Assembly: GCF_025024155.1 (NCBI RefSeq)
Contig: NW_026251799.1
Coordinates: 1 to 64,000, forward strand
Source: Gamsiella multidivaricata
Taxonomy: Eukaryota > Mortierellomycota > Mortierellomycetes > Mortierellales > Mortierellaceae
Direction: 5' to 3'
DNA length: 64,000 nt
Positions 10,957 through 21,673 of the stretch are shown here, piece after piece. The stretch's first letter is position 1. The number at the start of each line of letters is the position of its first letter. Both the position numbers and the translations under genes were made by a program. The notes below the pieces were generated by a model. It did no database searches, was not told the DNA's origin, and saw only the letters and a program-made list of their open reading frames with translations.

Positions 10957-11739
10957 GGTGTTACCCTTTGATTGTATTACAATCAGTTGCTCTCCTTATA
11001 CTCCTAAGCGCCGTTGCTCCTTGGTTCGAAAGGCGAAGGTTCTTTGAGCGATGCATTGTTTTTTGCTGCCAAGGTTTATTTCTTCTATAAAGTTGACAGT
11101 CTTGTGACTTGACCTCCTTGATGTATTCACACAGACACACGAATCCCAATTGGCATGACCCCTAACGAATTCGCGCTTGGACTCTTCTCCTTCTAAAGTG
11201 CTGAGAGTCCGATCGTTCACTCCTGTGTACTTCATCAAGCATTCGATGTTGGATACGGGATCGACAAAGGAGGTACAGGAGGGGGGGGAGGCTATCAAGA
11301 AGGAGTAGCTCCTGCTGCGTGCTTAGTTTTCCGTTTGGAGCCTTTTCAGACAATGTATGGTCGTGGATTACGATATGAGGATACGGACAGTGAAGTAGAG
11401 GATGGATGGACAGTGAAGTAGAGGATGGATGGACAGTGAATACGGTGCTGAATGAAAATACTGGAAGTTGCCAAGGATGCTGAAATGAGTAGGGAAATAA
11501 TAAGAAGGGATTCTTTGAGCGGTGCACCGCCTGATCGATCGTGTTGAAGAACTCCACCCCCGCAGTCACAGGCGACCTTGCGTTCATAACTTTAGGGTCC
11601 AGGAACGATCACAACCCCCAACCGAGCCTTTCAAAGGAACATACGCACAGAGCCAGCAAGAGCAGGATAGCAGGAGTCCAAGAGAATAAACGACAAGCGC
11701 CAACAAGCAACAGCGATCGCTCTCCCAGATCCATCCACC
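10957..11739. promoter_or_regulatory. Divergent promoter region between tdp1 and the GGQ protein gene
   Basis: About 780 bp between two divergent ATGs. It includes a 23-bp tandem repeat (cagtgaagtagaggatgg core) at about 11389-11440 and no convincing ORF. No TATA element is obvious for either gene. Confidence 0.55.
11389..11440. repeat. 23-bp tandem repeat, about 2.3 copies
   Basis: The unit cagtgaagtagaggatgg plus atgga is repeated twice without visible change and starts a third time. It lies in the divergent promoter region. Confidence 0.8.
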
Positions 11740-12711
11740 ATGCAAAGTACGCTCGCCCGCCATTGCTTCCGGTGTCTTGCACTTGTCCGCAGGACGGCGC
11801 TGTCGCGACCCTCACACCAACGTCTCTTGGACTATCGACCTCAAACTGCCGCCACCGCCACATTTTCAAGCGCACACCAACAACAGATCCGCGAGGCGTT
11901 TTTACGTGCAGGTCCTGGCCGAGAACTCGGAAACGGCCTTCGGAAAGGTCAGCGTCAGGATCCACCAGCCAATGCCTCTATAACCTCTTCTTCTGCAGTG
12001 GCAGTCTCTCAGGACGCGCGACATCCCGAGTCGGAAGGTCTGGAACCGTTATCACCGTCGTCTGATGATAATGACGCGTTGGGCTTGCAAACTCCACCGC
12101 CAGTATTACAGTCGGACTCGCTCACTAAAAAGAAGTCTTCCTCATCCACGCCATACAGAGAGATCGTCCTTCTCGACACGGACTTTCGGGAACGATTCAT
12201 CAAAGGCGGTGGAAACGGCGGCCAAAAGATCAACAAGACCAATTCGAACGTGGAACTAAAGCACTACGAAACCGGGATCGTAGTCCAATGTCAGGCGACA
12301 AGATCGTTGCCTCAGAATCGGAAACTGGCACGGAAGATCCTGATCGGTCGGTTGGACGAGTACTACAATGGCGACATGTCGAAACGCGGGCAAAAGGCAG
12401 AGAAGATTCGGCAGCGAAAGATGAGGATGGCAAGGAAGTCTGCGAAAAAGTACCACAGCACTGAAGCTGGAACTGGAAGCGAGGAACTCGATCTCGACGA
12501 TGACGATGACAATGATGTTAACGACGACGGTGGCGATGAAGATGACGAGCGAGATAAGGATGAACCAGAAAAGGAGGGTGGCAGCAGATCGAGAGCAAAA
12601 GTAGAAACAGTACCGGTACCGGAGAGCACGATTCGGTTGACAACATTGGAGGAGATTTTGGCGAGTGAGAACAAGAAACCTTCACGAAGGAAATCAGCGC
12701 GCAAAGAATAG
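11740..12711 (+). CDS. Mitochondrial class-I release-factor-like peptidyl-tRNA hydrolase (GGQ protein, 323 aa)
   Basis: Single exon in a ccaccATGc start context. The GGQ domain (GGGNGGQKINKTNSNVELK) places the catalytic GGQ at residues 160-162. It is followed by the basic helix RQRKMRMARKSAKKYHS, as in the MTRFR/C12orf65, Rso55 and Pth4 group, which rescues stalled mitochondrial ribosomes and lacks codon-recognition domains. The N-terminus is rich in Arg, Ser and Ala with no acidic residues for about 45 positions, fitting a mitochondrial presequence. Unusual for the family is a long C-terminal extension with an Asp/Glu-rich block (DLDDDDDNDVNDDGGDEDDE). Assignment to the family is firm; paralogue identity is less so. 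Confidence 0.85.
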   Translation: MQSTLARHCFRCLALVRRTALSRPSHQRLLDYRPQTAATATFSSAHQQQIREAFLRAGPGRELGNGLRKGQRQDPPANASITSSSAVAVSQDARHPESEGLEPLSPSSDDNDALGLQTPPPVLQSDSLTKKKSSSSTPYREIVLLDTDFRERFIKGGGNGGQKINKTNSNVELKHYETGIVVQCQATRSLPQNRKLARKILIGRLDEYYNGDMSKRGQKAEKIRQRKMRMARKSAKKYHSTEAGTGSEELDLDDDDDNDVNDDGGDEDDERDKDEPEKEGGSRSRAKVETVPVPESTIRLTTLEEILASENKKPSRRKSARKE

Positions 12712-12813
12712 GATTGTTCTACGATAGCGGTTCTCATTAAAATCTCTTCTTTAATGGGTATTAGTAGTATGCGTCCGTGGCAACTCATCGCATCATCAAC
12801 TCAAGGGCGAAAA

Positions 12814-14643
12814 TTAAACTATAGGACTACTATAATGAGTATCTGTGCTTTGACCGTGTCCCCGCATTATCGATGAATTGGACTCCAGGTCATTAATAGA
12901 CTCATCCAAAGATGACTGGTCGGTGCTATCTTCATATCGTGGTGGTGTCCTTGATCTTCGGAGGCCTATGCTCGGCATGAATGCATCGTCGTTCTCAAAG
13001 TCGCCATGTAAAGACGCCGATCCTGCACTCGATAGTGAAGACAGCCTCGAGTTTCGCCAGGAATCCCCTTCTAGCCGCACCCCGTACCCTGTCGCGGGAT
13101 CGCCATCGCCCTCACTGTCAATCGTGAAACATACCCCTGTTTCCACTTCGTACGTCTGTGCTTGTTCGAGCGAGACCAGAGAAGTCGAGAAGGATTCCAT
13201 GTATGATGGAAGATCTGTGTCGTCGCATTGCGCCGCCCTTGGTACACCACCAACCACGACTGGTATGTCACCGAGCTGTCGCTCAACGGCCCCGCCAGTC
13301 GCCCCGGGCCCGGGCGTCAGTCCTGTGAGGAAAACACTGAACCTCAAAAAGTGCTGGATTTCAATATCGATCGTTCCGGCGCGGACCTTGGACTTGTCGC
13401 CGTCTTCCTTCAGTCTCTGTCGCTCCTGCTTCGAGATCCCGTAATAGGTCGAGGCATTGCAATTGCGCGAGGAATAAAGCTCGTTGGGACCACGGACCGC
13501 GCTGGGTGTCTTGAACTGGAAGGACTGTTCGATCAAGCCGGGGTTGCGTGAAGAAGCTGTCGGCCAGCCCTTATCCATGCGTTGGGTGCTCACAACTCGA
13601 TCGCGGATGCCAACAACCGCCGCTCGTGATTGAGTCCCCTGGTTGCTTGTAGTCGCGCCGGTACTCTTGGTCAGTCGGAAAATAGCGCGTTCGTACAGTT
13701 CCACCTGGAAGATTTTAATGGCAATGTCCTCGGTTCTCAGCAACTTGATCGCGACTTTCAAATCGGGCATGGATTTTGGAGGCAGGTGTACGTACGGAAC
13801 CGAGACAGTCGCTTCCAAATGCCCTGGCCAAGTATGGGAGATCGAGTCAGGGATTATCGCATCCTCGTCTTGATCGGTGCTGTCGTTGCCTTCTTGCTCG
13901 GATATTAAAGTTGTCGAAGGAGGGTCAGGCAGGCGACCTGCCCTATATATCTGCACTGCTGTTGTAGCAGTGAGGACCGATGAGGACCCTACTCCGGTAG
14001 CAGCAGTTAGGAGCGCCTTGATGCCTGAGGAAGTGCCCTTGGATTTCGCTGTGGTCAATTCTGCGCTCAGTTGATAGGTTGTCCCGCCTTGAGGTGTGAC
14101 CACAGAGACGGGGACGGTGTTGGGAACAGGGATAGCGAAGGGATACTCGATTTGATTGGCGTTGAGAGAGGCCGAGTTCACAAGAATAGGTACACTGGAT
14201 ACGGAGGGAGCAACAATGGTAGTAAAGTGCTCAGGCTGAGGCGACGGTTTGATCAAGAACTGCTTAGCGCGAAAGTGCTGTTGCGAGTAATGTATTGACC
14301 GATCGGATCCTGGTACAGTAGAAAGAGCGAGATGAGACGACCCACTGAGCGTTAGGACCAAGGACGCGACTCGGATCGGCCTCGAGAGGGTGAGGATCAA
14401 TGTTCCTTTGAGGAGCGTGGCTCCAGCACAGTGGTTTGGCGAATCTGCTGAGGGGTATAGGGATTCAGTCGCGGAGGATGATTGAGACGGCGTAGCAGAG
14501 GGTGGTGGCGTTAAATAGGAAGGTGATAAGGACGGAGAACCGGTCGTGTTGGACACATTTGATAGCGGATAGGGCATTGGCTGGCTACCGTCAATTGGAA
14601 GGACCAGGTATGGGTCCTTCAGTCGAATCGAAATAGATACCAT
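12814..14643 (-). CDS. Alpha-arrestin (ART-like) ubiquitin-ligase adaptor, 609 aa
   Basis: Arrestin-related trafficking adaptors link Rsp5-type HECT ligases to plasma-membrane transporters and drive endocytosis. The ATG at 14643 is used because the arrestin N-terminal beta fold begins directly after it (MVSISIRLKDPYLVLP); the open frame upstream reads through an A/T tract. Arrestin-N segments include LLKGTLILTLSRPIRVASL, YPFAIPVPNTVPVSV and YQLSAELTTAK; arrestin-C segments include VSVPYVHLPPKSMPDLKVAI and the FKTPSAVRGPNELYSSR stretch. Two PY-type motifs lie in the tail: DLPSYMES and TPPRYEDS, the latter a canonical PPxY. The 3' end converges on the GGQ gene with only a 102-bp gap. No intron is needed. 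Confidence 0.87.
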   Translation of the reverse strand: MVSISIRLKDPYLVLPIDGSQPMPYPLSNVSNTTGSPSLSPSYLTPPPSATPSQSSSATESLYPSADSPNHCAGATLLKGTLILTLSRPIRVASLVLTLSGSSHLALSTVPGSDRSIHYSQQHFRAKQFLIKPSPQPEHFTTIVAPSVSSVPILVNSASLNANQIEYPFAIPVPNTVPVSVVTPQGGTTYQLSAELTTAKSKGTSSGIKALLTAATGVGSSSVLTATTAVQIYRAGRLPDPPSTTLISEQEGNDSTDQDEDAIIPDSISHTWPGHLEATVSVPYVHLPPKSMPDLKVAIKLLRTEDIAIKIFQVELYERAIFRLTKSTGATTSNQGTQSRAAVVGIRDRVVSTQRMDKGWPTASSRNPGLIEQSFQFKTPSAVRGPNELYSSRNCNASTYYGISKQERQRLKEDGDKSKVRAGTIDIEIQHFLRFSVFLTGLTPGPGATGGAVERQLGDIPVVVGGVPRAAQCDDTDLPSYMESFSTSLVSLEQAQTYEVETGVCFTIDSEGDGDPATGYGVRLEGDSWRNSRLSSLSSAGSASLHGDFENDDAFMPSIGLRRSRTPPRYEDSTDQSSLDESINDLESNSSIMRGHGQSTDTHYSSPIV

Positions 14644-15113
14644 GAAGAAAAAAGAAAAAAAAAAGGAGTTTTGGAGTTTAGTTAATGAAGATGCGGGCTG
14701 CACAACCGTTCTTTTATGTCTTCTTTGGCAAAAGAATGTCTACAGCCCCTGTACCACGTTTAAATTCCAATGTCTGCTGCAGACTTTCGTGCCATGCTTT
14801 CTCAGTCCTTAGAAACCTGAAGTCGACATTTCTGCTTGTGTAGCCTGAATATTACCAAAGTCGATCCTCGACTTCTAAGAACATTTAGCTATCTTTAGAT
14901 AGTTCCCGGCCGGCAGTAGCCACGGCTTAGATGATGCAGCCACGGCTTTGACAATGTAATCTTTCGTACATCTGCATGTTGCATCAATAAAAAAAAAAAA
15001 TCGGGCGCGTTGGCGCCCTCAAAATCTGCACTGTCTTACATGCCACAGCCCTGTGTCTTGACCCTTTTTTATATTTTTTTTTTTCCATTTTTTTTTTTTT
15101 GGATAAGAAGAGA
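14644..15113. other. Intergenic region between the arrestin start and U2 snRNA copy 1
   Basis: Holds the presumptive arrestin promoter and the 3' flank of the U2 gene. The part next to U2 (about 15045-15113), with A/T tracts, is shared with U2 copy 2. No ORF is supported. Confidence 0.5.
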
Positions 15114-15303
15114 GGTTCGGCGTACGACTCGGAGGTAGTGCAATACCGAGGACACCAGTGCTCGCCCAGGTAGCAAGCCAGAGCCGGGCAAGCGTAGCTC
15201 AAAAATGAAATTAATCGATTGGTGGCCGTAGCCACCATATTATTCGATTAGAATAATAAGAACAGATACTACACTTGATCTTAGCCAAAAAGCTAGAGCG
15301 GGT
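15114..15303 (-). ncRNA. U2: U2 spliceosomal snRNA, copy 1
   Basis: About 190 nt on the minus strand. It contains the invariant 5' region GGCTAAGATCAAGTGTAGTA with the branch-site recognition sequence GTAGTA, then TCTGTTCTTAT. A stem-loop (GGTGGC TAC GGCCACC), an Sm-type site (TTTCATTTTTGAG) and the stem-loop IV sequence GGTATTGCACTACCTCC follow. The ends were set by comparison with known U2 RNAs (about 188 nt in human). It base-pairs with intron branch sites in the spliceosome. It is near-identical to the copy at 56044-56233. Confidence 0.95.
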
Positions 15304-15936
15304 AGGGAACAAATTCTTCCCAAGGGCGACGTCCTTTTATACTCTAGAAGACTGCTAAGTGAAGTCTATAAGCTTCACGGGATGATTAAGCTCCGCAGCA
15401 TCTGTGGTTGGAGGGGAATTGAGAGCGGAAGCGGATACAGAAAAGCAGTCGACCATAGCCAGGCCGCAGGCTCAGCAGATTTTCCCTCCAGTGGTAGTCT
15501 AGTTGGCCCTCTGGAGAAGCCCCCTATTGCTCCGTAGAACGGTAGACGGACATGACCGCGACAAAACGTCATAAATAGAGGACGCTGTTCCACCACAGGG
15601 CTGTTGATCAGAAAAGCCGATTGGAAAGTCGAACGGGCGTGCGCCTTTTGGTTTGAGTCGGTTCCTGCGTCGGTCGGTTCTTCTATTTCCACACTCCTTC
15701 TTCATATACTTCCTTCATCCACATAGCACATATCGCTGTTAGTTTCCCAGAAGAACCTGGTCCGCCACTGAACGTTGCCATTCCTCTTCAGCGATTCATG
15801 TAGCTGATTCCCTCTTTTTTTTTCTTTGTTTTTTTGCCATTCCTCAAGTCCTGCCTAGTCCACAGTTAACTTCAGCGCAGAGACAGACGCACGGTCCACT
15901 AACAAAAAAACGAGAGGGCACATTTCAACCAGCAGA
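15304..15936. other. Intergenic region between U2 copy 1 and sla2
   Basis: Contains the U2 upstream region, with GCTGCGGAG at about -96 also found near -103 at copy 2, and the sla2 5' leader. ORFs in it are not protein-like. Confidence 0.5.
15334..15341 (-). promoter_or_regulatory. TATA box of U2 copy 1
   Basis: TATAAAAG on the minus strand at -38 to -31 from the inferred U2 5' end. It is identical in position and sequence at U2 copy 2. The whole block from CTTCTAGAG to the RNA start is shared. Confidence 0.8.
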
Positions 15937-18900
15937 ATGGCCCGTCCACTTAATCGAGAGAAAGCAGAGGCCGAACTTCAGGTGCATATTAAAAAGGCGA
16001 CCAGCCCTGAAGAGACCGCACCCAAGCGAAAGCATGTCAGAGGTATGACAAAGCAGAATCGTGCAGCAGATACGAAAAGAGAAGGGCTGTGGACAATGAG
16101 GGCGCAGATCGACTCTTGTTCAGTCCACGTAACAGAGTCGTAGGCTGTAGGCATCCTCTGTTCGTTTTTTGCTTAGGCATCCTGGATGTTTTTTTTATTT
16201 TTTATATATTTTCTGTAAGCAAGCTGGGCAAAGCTGACGTAGATTTGGTTCGAATGGCAATAGCTTGCATCCTCTACACATGGGATTATCGCTCATCAAC
16301 TTCGGTCTGGCAAGGATTCCGGACACAGCCTCTGCTGGGCGATGAGGTTCAGACCTTCAAGGCGCTTATCGCTATCCACCAGATTATCCGTGAAGGCCAT
16401 CCAACGGTATACTTTCATGTTTCTCAGGAGAACACGGTGGATTCATAGTTGATACTTTCTATTGACCTTCTGTCTTCTGTTCGGTGGTGTCTCAATGGAT
16501 TAGGCATTGAAGGATGGACAAAGGGAGACAGACTGGCTTGACCAATGCGCTCGTTCGACGGCACAACTCTATGACAGTCGAGGCAAGCTATCTCCCTCGT
16601 CTTTTTTTTTTTTTTTTTTGTTCGTGCCAACAATGGTGGCGAAGGAGCCGGTTGTTGTTGTTTTTTTCGGTCGATAGCTAACGGAACATGAACTTGACGC
16701 GCTTTATGGAAACAGGATATATTGCGTTGATCCGTTCGTATGTCGATTTCTTGCACTCGAAGCTCCGATACCATAGCAGCCATCCCGAATTTAACGGACA
16801 GTTCGACTACAACGAATACGTATCACTGAAAGGAATCGACGATCCCAATGAAGGGTAAGGACCGATACTTTGCGGATACTCGACCTACAATCGGAGAAGT
16901 GAGAAAAAAATAACACCGACCGTCTTTTTTTTTTTTTCATTTCCGCGTAGGTACGAGACAATCAGCGACTTGATGAACCTCCAGGACCAGATTGACCAGT
17001 TCCAAAAACTCATCTTTACAAACTTTCGCCCGTCCTCCAACAATGAGTGTCGGATCGCCGCGCTCGTACCGCTCGTGCAGGAATCCTATGCCATTTACCA
17101 ATTCGCTACCAGCATGCTACGCGCCATGCACAGACGTAAGTCTCCAACACCTAGACCCGGATAGTCCCTCTGAATATGCGCTTCTTTCACTCAACAAACA
17201 TAATTTTCCTTCAAAAATTAGGCACGAGTGATCCCGAAGGTTTGGTCCTTTTACGACAGCGCTACAATTCTCAGCACTACGCGCTTTTAAAGTTCTACTA
17301 CGAATGCTCCAACCTTCAGTACTTGACCCGACTCATCAGTGTCCCCAAACTGCCCCAGGACCCTCCCGACCTGATCGGGGGCGACTCACCCCCGTTATTA
17401 CCAGCCCGTCAGGCTGCACCACCCACCCCGGCAAGACCGGACAGCCCACCTCAATCTTCTGGCGTAGATTGGGCAGAGCAGCAACGAGAGATTGCCCGGA
17501 AACAGCGCGAATACGAACTAGAACAGCAGCGGCTGCAGCAACAGCGGGAACTGGAACAGCAACAACAACATATGGAGGCATTGCGACTACAACAGGAGTA
17601 CGATGAACAGAAGAGGCTGCAGATTGAACGGGAGCGGTTGGAAAGAGAGCAGTTGGCGAGGGAGCAGATACAGAGACAGGCCGAGGGTCGGTTGGCGGAA
17701 CTGGAGCAGAACGTGTTGGCGCTACGGGGGCAGTATGAGCGCGACCAGATGCTGATCGATCAGTATGACAGGAGGGTCAAGGGACTGGAGCAGGAGATGC
17801 AGCTGATCAATATGAATGCACAGCAACAGCTGATGTCCAAGGATGAGATGATCCGTAGTATCCATGGTACTTTCTTTCTTTCTTCTTTTTTTTTTATTCG
17901 TCTCTCTTTCTGGCTACTCAGGCAAGTCTTTTTCTTGCTCTGTATCCTTCCACTAACCCAGGGCTTTTGGTTTTTTCGGTTAGATCAAATCAATATATGG
18001 AAGACAAAGTACGAAAGCCTTGCCAAATTGTACTCGCAACTGCGTCAAGAACACATGGCCTTGCTCAGCAAGTTCAAGGCTGTGCAGCTCAAGGCCAATT
18101 CTGCACAGGAAGCCGTCGACATGATGGAAAGGATGCAAAAGGAGATTAAGGACAAGGCACTGCAGATGGCGGATATGGTCCGGGAGCGCGATCGTGCCAA
18201 GAACGAATTGCTCCGGTGGCAGAACACACAGAACGATGAGATTGCGCGGCTGAAGAAGGACCTGGAGATGGCGAATGGGCGTGTGGAGGATTTGGGGCGG
18301 TCAAAGAGTTCAGAGGTTGGGGCCATGGTCGCAAAGTTCAACAGGGAGAAGCAGGACCTGGAGGATCTCGCCAACGTAAGCTCAGCTCCTTCAGTCTGCC
18401 TATTACCGTAGAGGTTTCCAAGCCAGTTACCAGCATTAACAACTTTTTATTATTGTTATTATTATTATTTTATGCTGATTAGCGCCGCCAACGTGAGATC
18501 GAATCGATGGTGCGACAGATTGAGGACCAGAAGGCCGAGATTGAGCGGATGCAGATTGATAACGAAGAAGAAAAGGCCGTGCTGGAGAAAGGATTGGACG
18601 AAACACTGCTGGAACTTGCGACCTTGAAAGGCAGTCAGACAGAAATGTCGTCGGCACTACAAGAGCGCATCAACAGCCTGACGAGTTCTCACAGGCGCAA
18701 GATGCAAGAGGTTTTCGGTACTTAGACGTGAAGCATTAATCCATTGCAGAGACGCTCTTTCTTTTGCGTTTTTCTGATATGAAGAGAGGGAGGGAGATTA
18801 ACTGAGCTTGACTTGTTTTCCTATGGATGGTACTGTAGATGCGATCTTAGATACATGTATCAAGAAGGTGGACGAGAGCGTCTTTGACCTCGAATCGCCG

Positions 18901-20067
18901 ACGCAGCTCGGTAACCAGACGGCCACGCCCGAGTTCACGCTCTCGATGATCGAGAAGGCACACACTGCGTCGACCGAGTTTGAATTAGCCCTATTACAGT
19001 ACCTCCGACCATCCCAGGACGTCAACCAGGTCCATGCAATCCAGGCCGCCTTGTTCTTCTCACAAACCATCGCAGATGTGCTCGAGAACGCCAAGGGAAT
19101 CACGCGGCTGGCCAAGAGGGACGAGGATGCGGAGGAGATCATCCGACATGCCAAGGCATCTGCAGGGGCCACGACCGAGTTCTTCACGAACGTCGGGTCT
19201 GCGCGCCTGGGCGGTCTCTCTCCCGAGGGCAGTATCAAGACCATTGAGCGGTCGAACGAGGCGGTACAGGCGGCTATGGAGCGATTGGCCAAGGGGGCCG
19301 AGTCCTTGATCCCGAAGAACAATCAGCTGGATCCCTCGAAGATGGACCTGGGCGATGTGGTCGAGATGGAGATGGGTAATGCCGCACGGACGATCGAAGA
19401 GGCGACGACGCGGTTGCAGGCATTGATATCGAAGCCCAAGAATGATCAGCTGTCCGCTATCGAAGTGCAGGTGAACGCTTCGATCCTCGAGAGCGCGATG
19501 GCGATGATGCAGGCGATTGGGTATCTGATCAAGTGCGCGACGATCTCGCAGCAGGAAATCGTGGCCCAGGGCCGAGGCACGTCTACGAATGCGGCGTTCT
19601 ACAAGAGGAATAACCGGTGGACCGAGGGCCTGATTTCGGCGGCGAAGGCTGTTGCGATGGCGACGACCATGTTGGTCGAGACTGCGGACGGGGTGATTTC
19701 GAAGACGCATTCGATGGAGCAGTTGCTGGTGGCGTCGAACGAAGTTGCGGCGGCGACCGCACAGCTTGTGGCGGCATCGCGGGTGAAGGCCAACTTTATG
19801 TCGAAGGCCCAGGATAATCTGGAGCGGGCGTCCAAGGCGGTGACGGAGGCGTCGCGGGCGCTGGTGAGGGCTGTGAAGACGATTATGGACCGGGAGATGA
19901 AGGACCGGGAAAGGGAGGTGGATTACCAGAACATGAACGCGCACGAGTTCAAGATCAAGGAGATGACACAGCAGGTCGAGATCTTGAAGCTGGAGAAGGA
20001 GTTGACGCTCGCAAGACGCGTCCTCGGAGAGATGCGCAAAGTCTCGTACCATCAAGGCGACGACTAA
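15937..20067 (+). CDS. sla2: Sla2/End4 (HIP1R) endocytic clathrin-actin adaptor, 1050 aa
   Basis: Couples clathrin-coated pits to actin at the plasma membrane. Nine exons fit in frame: 15937-16042, 16264-16406, 16504-16582, 16716-16854, 16951-17135, 17222-17866, 17984-18375, 18483-18717, 18839-20067. The ANTH domain opens with RPLNREKAEAELQVHIKKAT and continues through FKALIAIHQIIREGHPT and RYHSSHPEFNGQFDYNEYVS. A Pro-rich linker and a Gln/Arg/Glu-rich coiled coil (about residues 310-620) follow, then the I/LWEQ (THATCH) actin-binding domain to the end (AARTIEEATTRLQALISKPK, NNRWTEGLISAAKAVAMATT). Length matches yeast Sla2 and HIP1R (about 970-1070 aa). Intron 3 appears to use a GC donor (AG|GCAAGC at 16583), with a weak alternative GT donor at 16577. 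Confidence 0.95.
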
Positions 20068-20489
20068 AAAGGAAGGGGGGGGGGGGGGGAGGGGTTACCC
20101 TTCTGGATCCTTATTTTCTTTACGCAGCCGATTTTTGAATAAAGATATCCATCCCATCCTCTTCCTTATGTGCGTGCGCGAGAAATGAAATGCGGCAAAA
20201 GAGTCTAAATGTATCACTCTTGACCATGATACGGGCCCATCGTCATCCGCGTCAAGGCACTGCAGCTGGGGGTAACAAGTTTATTATCTTTATTTTATTT
20301 TATCTTCTCTTCTTTGTACAAAAAGGGAGAGAGAAAAAGTCGGGTTCAATGGTCGGATGCTTCTGGGTTCCACTTCCAGAACAGGATAGGGGCTTCATCG
20401 GAGGAAGAGTATGAGGCCGTTAGCTTGACCACGAATTTTTTTTTTTTTTTGAAGGAGTGCAGGGTGCAGGGGGAGAGGGGGAATAAAGT
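20068..20489. other. Convergent intergenic region, sla2 and EF-hand gene
   Basis: Starts with a G run at about 20076-20089 and holds presumptive 3' ends of both genes, plus T/A tracts. No gene seen. Confidence 0.5.
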
Positions 20490-21209
20490 TTACAGGACGA
20501 GCTCGCCACGATGTCTGCTCTCGCTCTTCTGCATAATCTTCAGGAACTCCTCGACGGTGATCCGACCATCGCCCGAGACATCTCCCTCGGTGATGATCTC
20601 ATCCACATCCGCCTAAAGAAAATATTAATAAGAATATAAGAATGGAATGGAAGGGGTTAAGTTAGTGCTTTTGTGCTTTTAGGTTTTTTTTGGCTTTGTT
20701 TGTCCCGAATGATTCTTTGATATATTCGGTCATCATTGTCCAACTGCTTTCTTTTTCTTTTTTTTCTTTTTTTTCTTTTTTTTTTGGGAGCAGTGAAAGT
20801 CCCTCCACTTTCGTTTTGTCTGCCTCACTCATCCCCCCACATCCCTTCCAGGGGCTGGATGGATATGTATGCGTTTTCGTACGAGTTGCTTGTGCCAATT
20901 TCCCTTTTTTTTCTTTTTTCTTTTTTCTTTTTTCTTTGTTACCTCAGAGAGAGTATTAGGTCCCAGGAAGGAATCCAGGGCAGCCTTGAGTTCCTGGGTC
21001 GAGACATGTCCGGAGCCGTCCTTGTTGATCGAGTCGAACGCGCGTTTGTAGGGTTCCTCGGGATCCTTCTTCTCGTCCTCGTTGTAGCGGTTCATGAGGT
21101 CCGTGAACTGTTGGAGGTCGAGGGCATGGCTCGGGATGCGGATCGTTGCCTTGAGCTGTTCGTCGCCGAGAGTCTATTTATTCGACAATAAGAAACAAGA
21201 GAGGGAGAA

Positions 21210-21242
<33 letters not shown>

Positions 21243-21547
21243 AAGAGAAAGAGAGACAGAGAGGGTTATTACATAGAACCTCGCGGGGGGGTTTTTTTCT
21301 CTCTCGAGGTATGGCAACAAAGCTGTTGTTGGAGCAAGAGAGAGAGAGAGAGAGCATCAAAACGAGTCTGGAGGTGGTTTGGCTTGGTGCGTTATTGGGG
21401 ATGGTGTGTGTGTGAGCGTGAGCGTGGGGGGGGGTGTGCACTTGCGTTGACAAAGTCCTGGAAGACGCTGGGTTCGATCCTGCCGGTGTTCTGAGGGTCG
21501 AAGAGGGCGAATGCGTGCTTGATTTCATCTGCGCGGAGGTCGGACAT
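20490..21547 (-). CDS. Calmodulin-like EF-hand protein (149 aa)
   Basis: Three exons fit in frame: 21547-21452, 21173-20943 and 20612-20490. They give 149 aa, the length of calmodulin. The sequence starts MSDLRADEIKHAFALFDPQN. EF loop I (DPQNTGRIEPSV) lacks the position-12 acid and loop II is not recognisable. Loop III (NKDGSGHVSTQE) has Asn at position 1, and loop IV (DVSGDGRITVEE) is canonical. The family is thus a calmodulin relative with reduced calcium binding, such as a myosin light chain or a Cam2-like protein, not calmodulin itself. The exon 1 donor (TTT|GTCAAC) is weak; the stronger nearby GCAA|GTGCAC would break the frame. Introns are filled with CT/GA microsatellite. Confidence 0.8.
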
Positions 21548-21641
21548 GGTGTCTAGTCGCTTGGTTTTTTTTTTTTTAACTAGGGGGAAGAGCTTGAAAA
21601 AGAGAGGGTTGCGTAGTTGCTTGTTGGGATAGGTAGTTCCT

Positions 21642-21673
<32 letters not shown>

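Noticed and set aside
15000..15238. Short protein frame repeated at 15.0-15.2 and 56.1-56.4 kb
   Set aside because: The identical peptide arises because both copies lie over the U2 snRNA gene; it is not a coding gene.
15937..20067. sla2 as a marker of a mating-type locus
   Set aside because: In Dikarya SLA2 often flanks MAT, but no HMG or alpha-box gene, tptA or rnhA is seen nearby, so no MAT claim is made.
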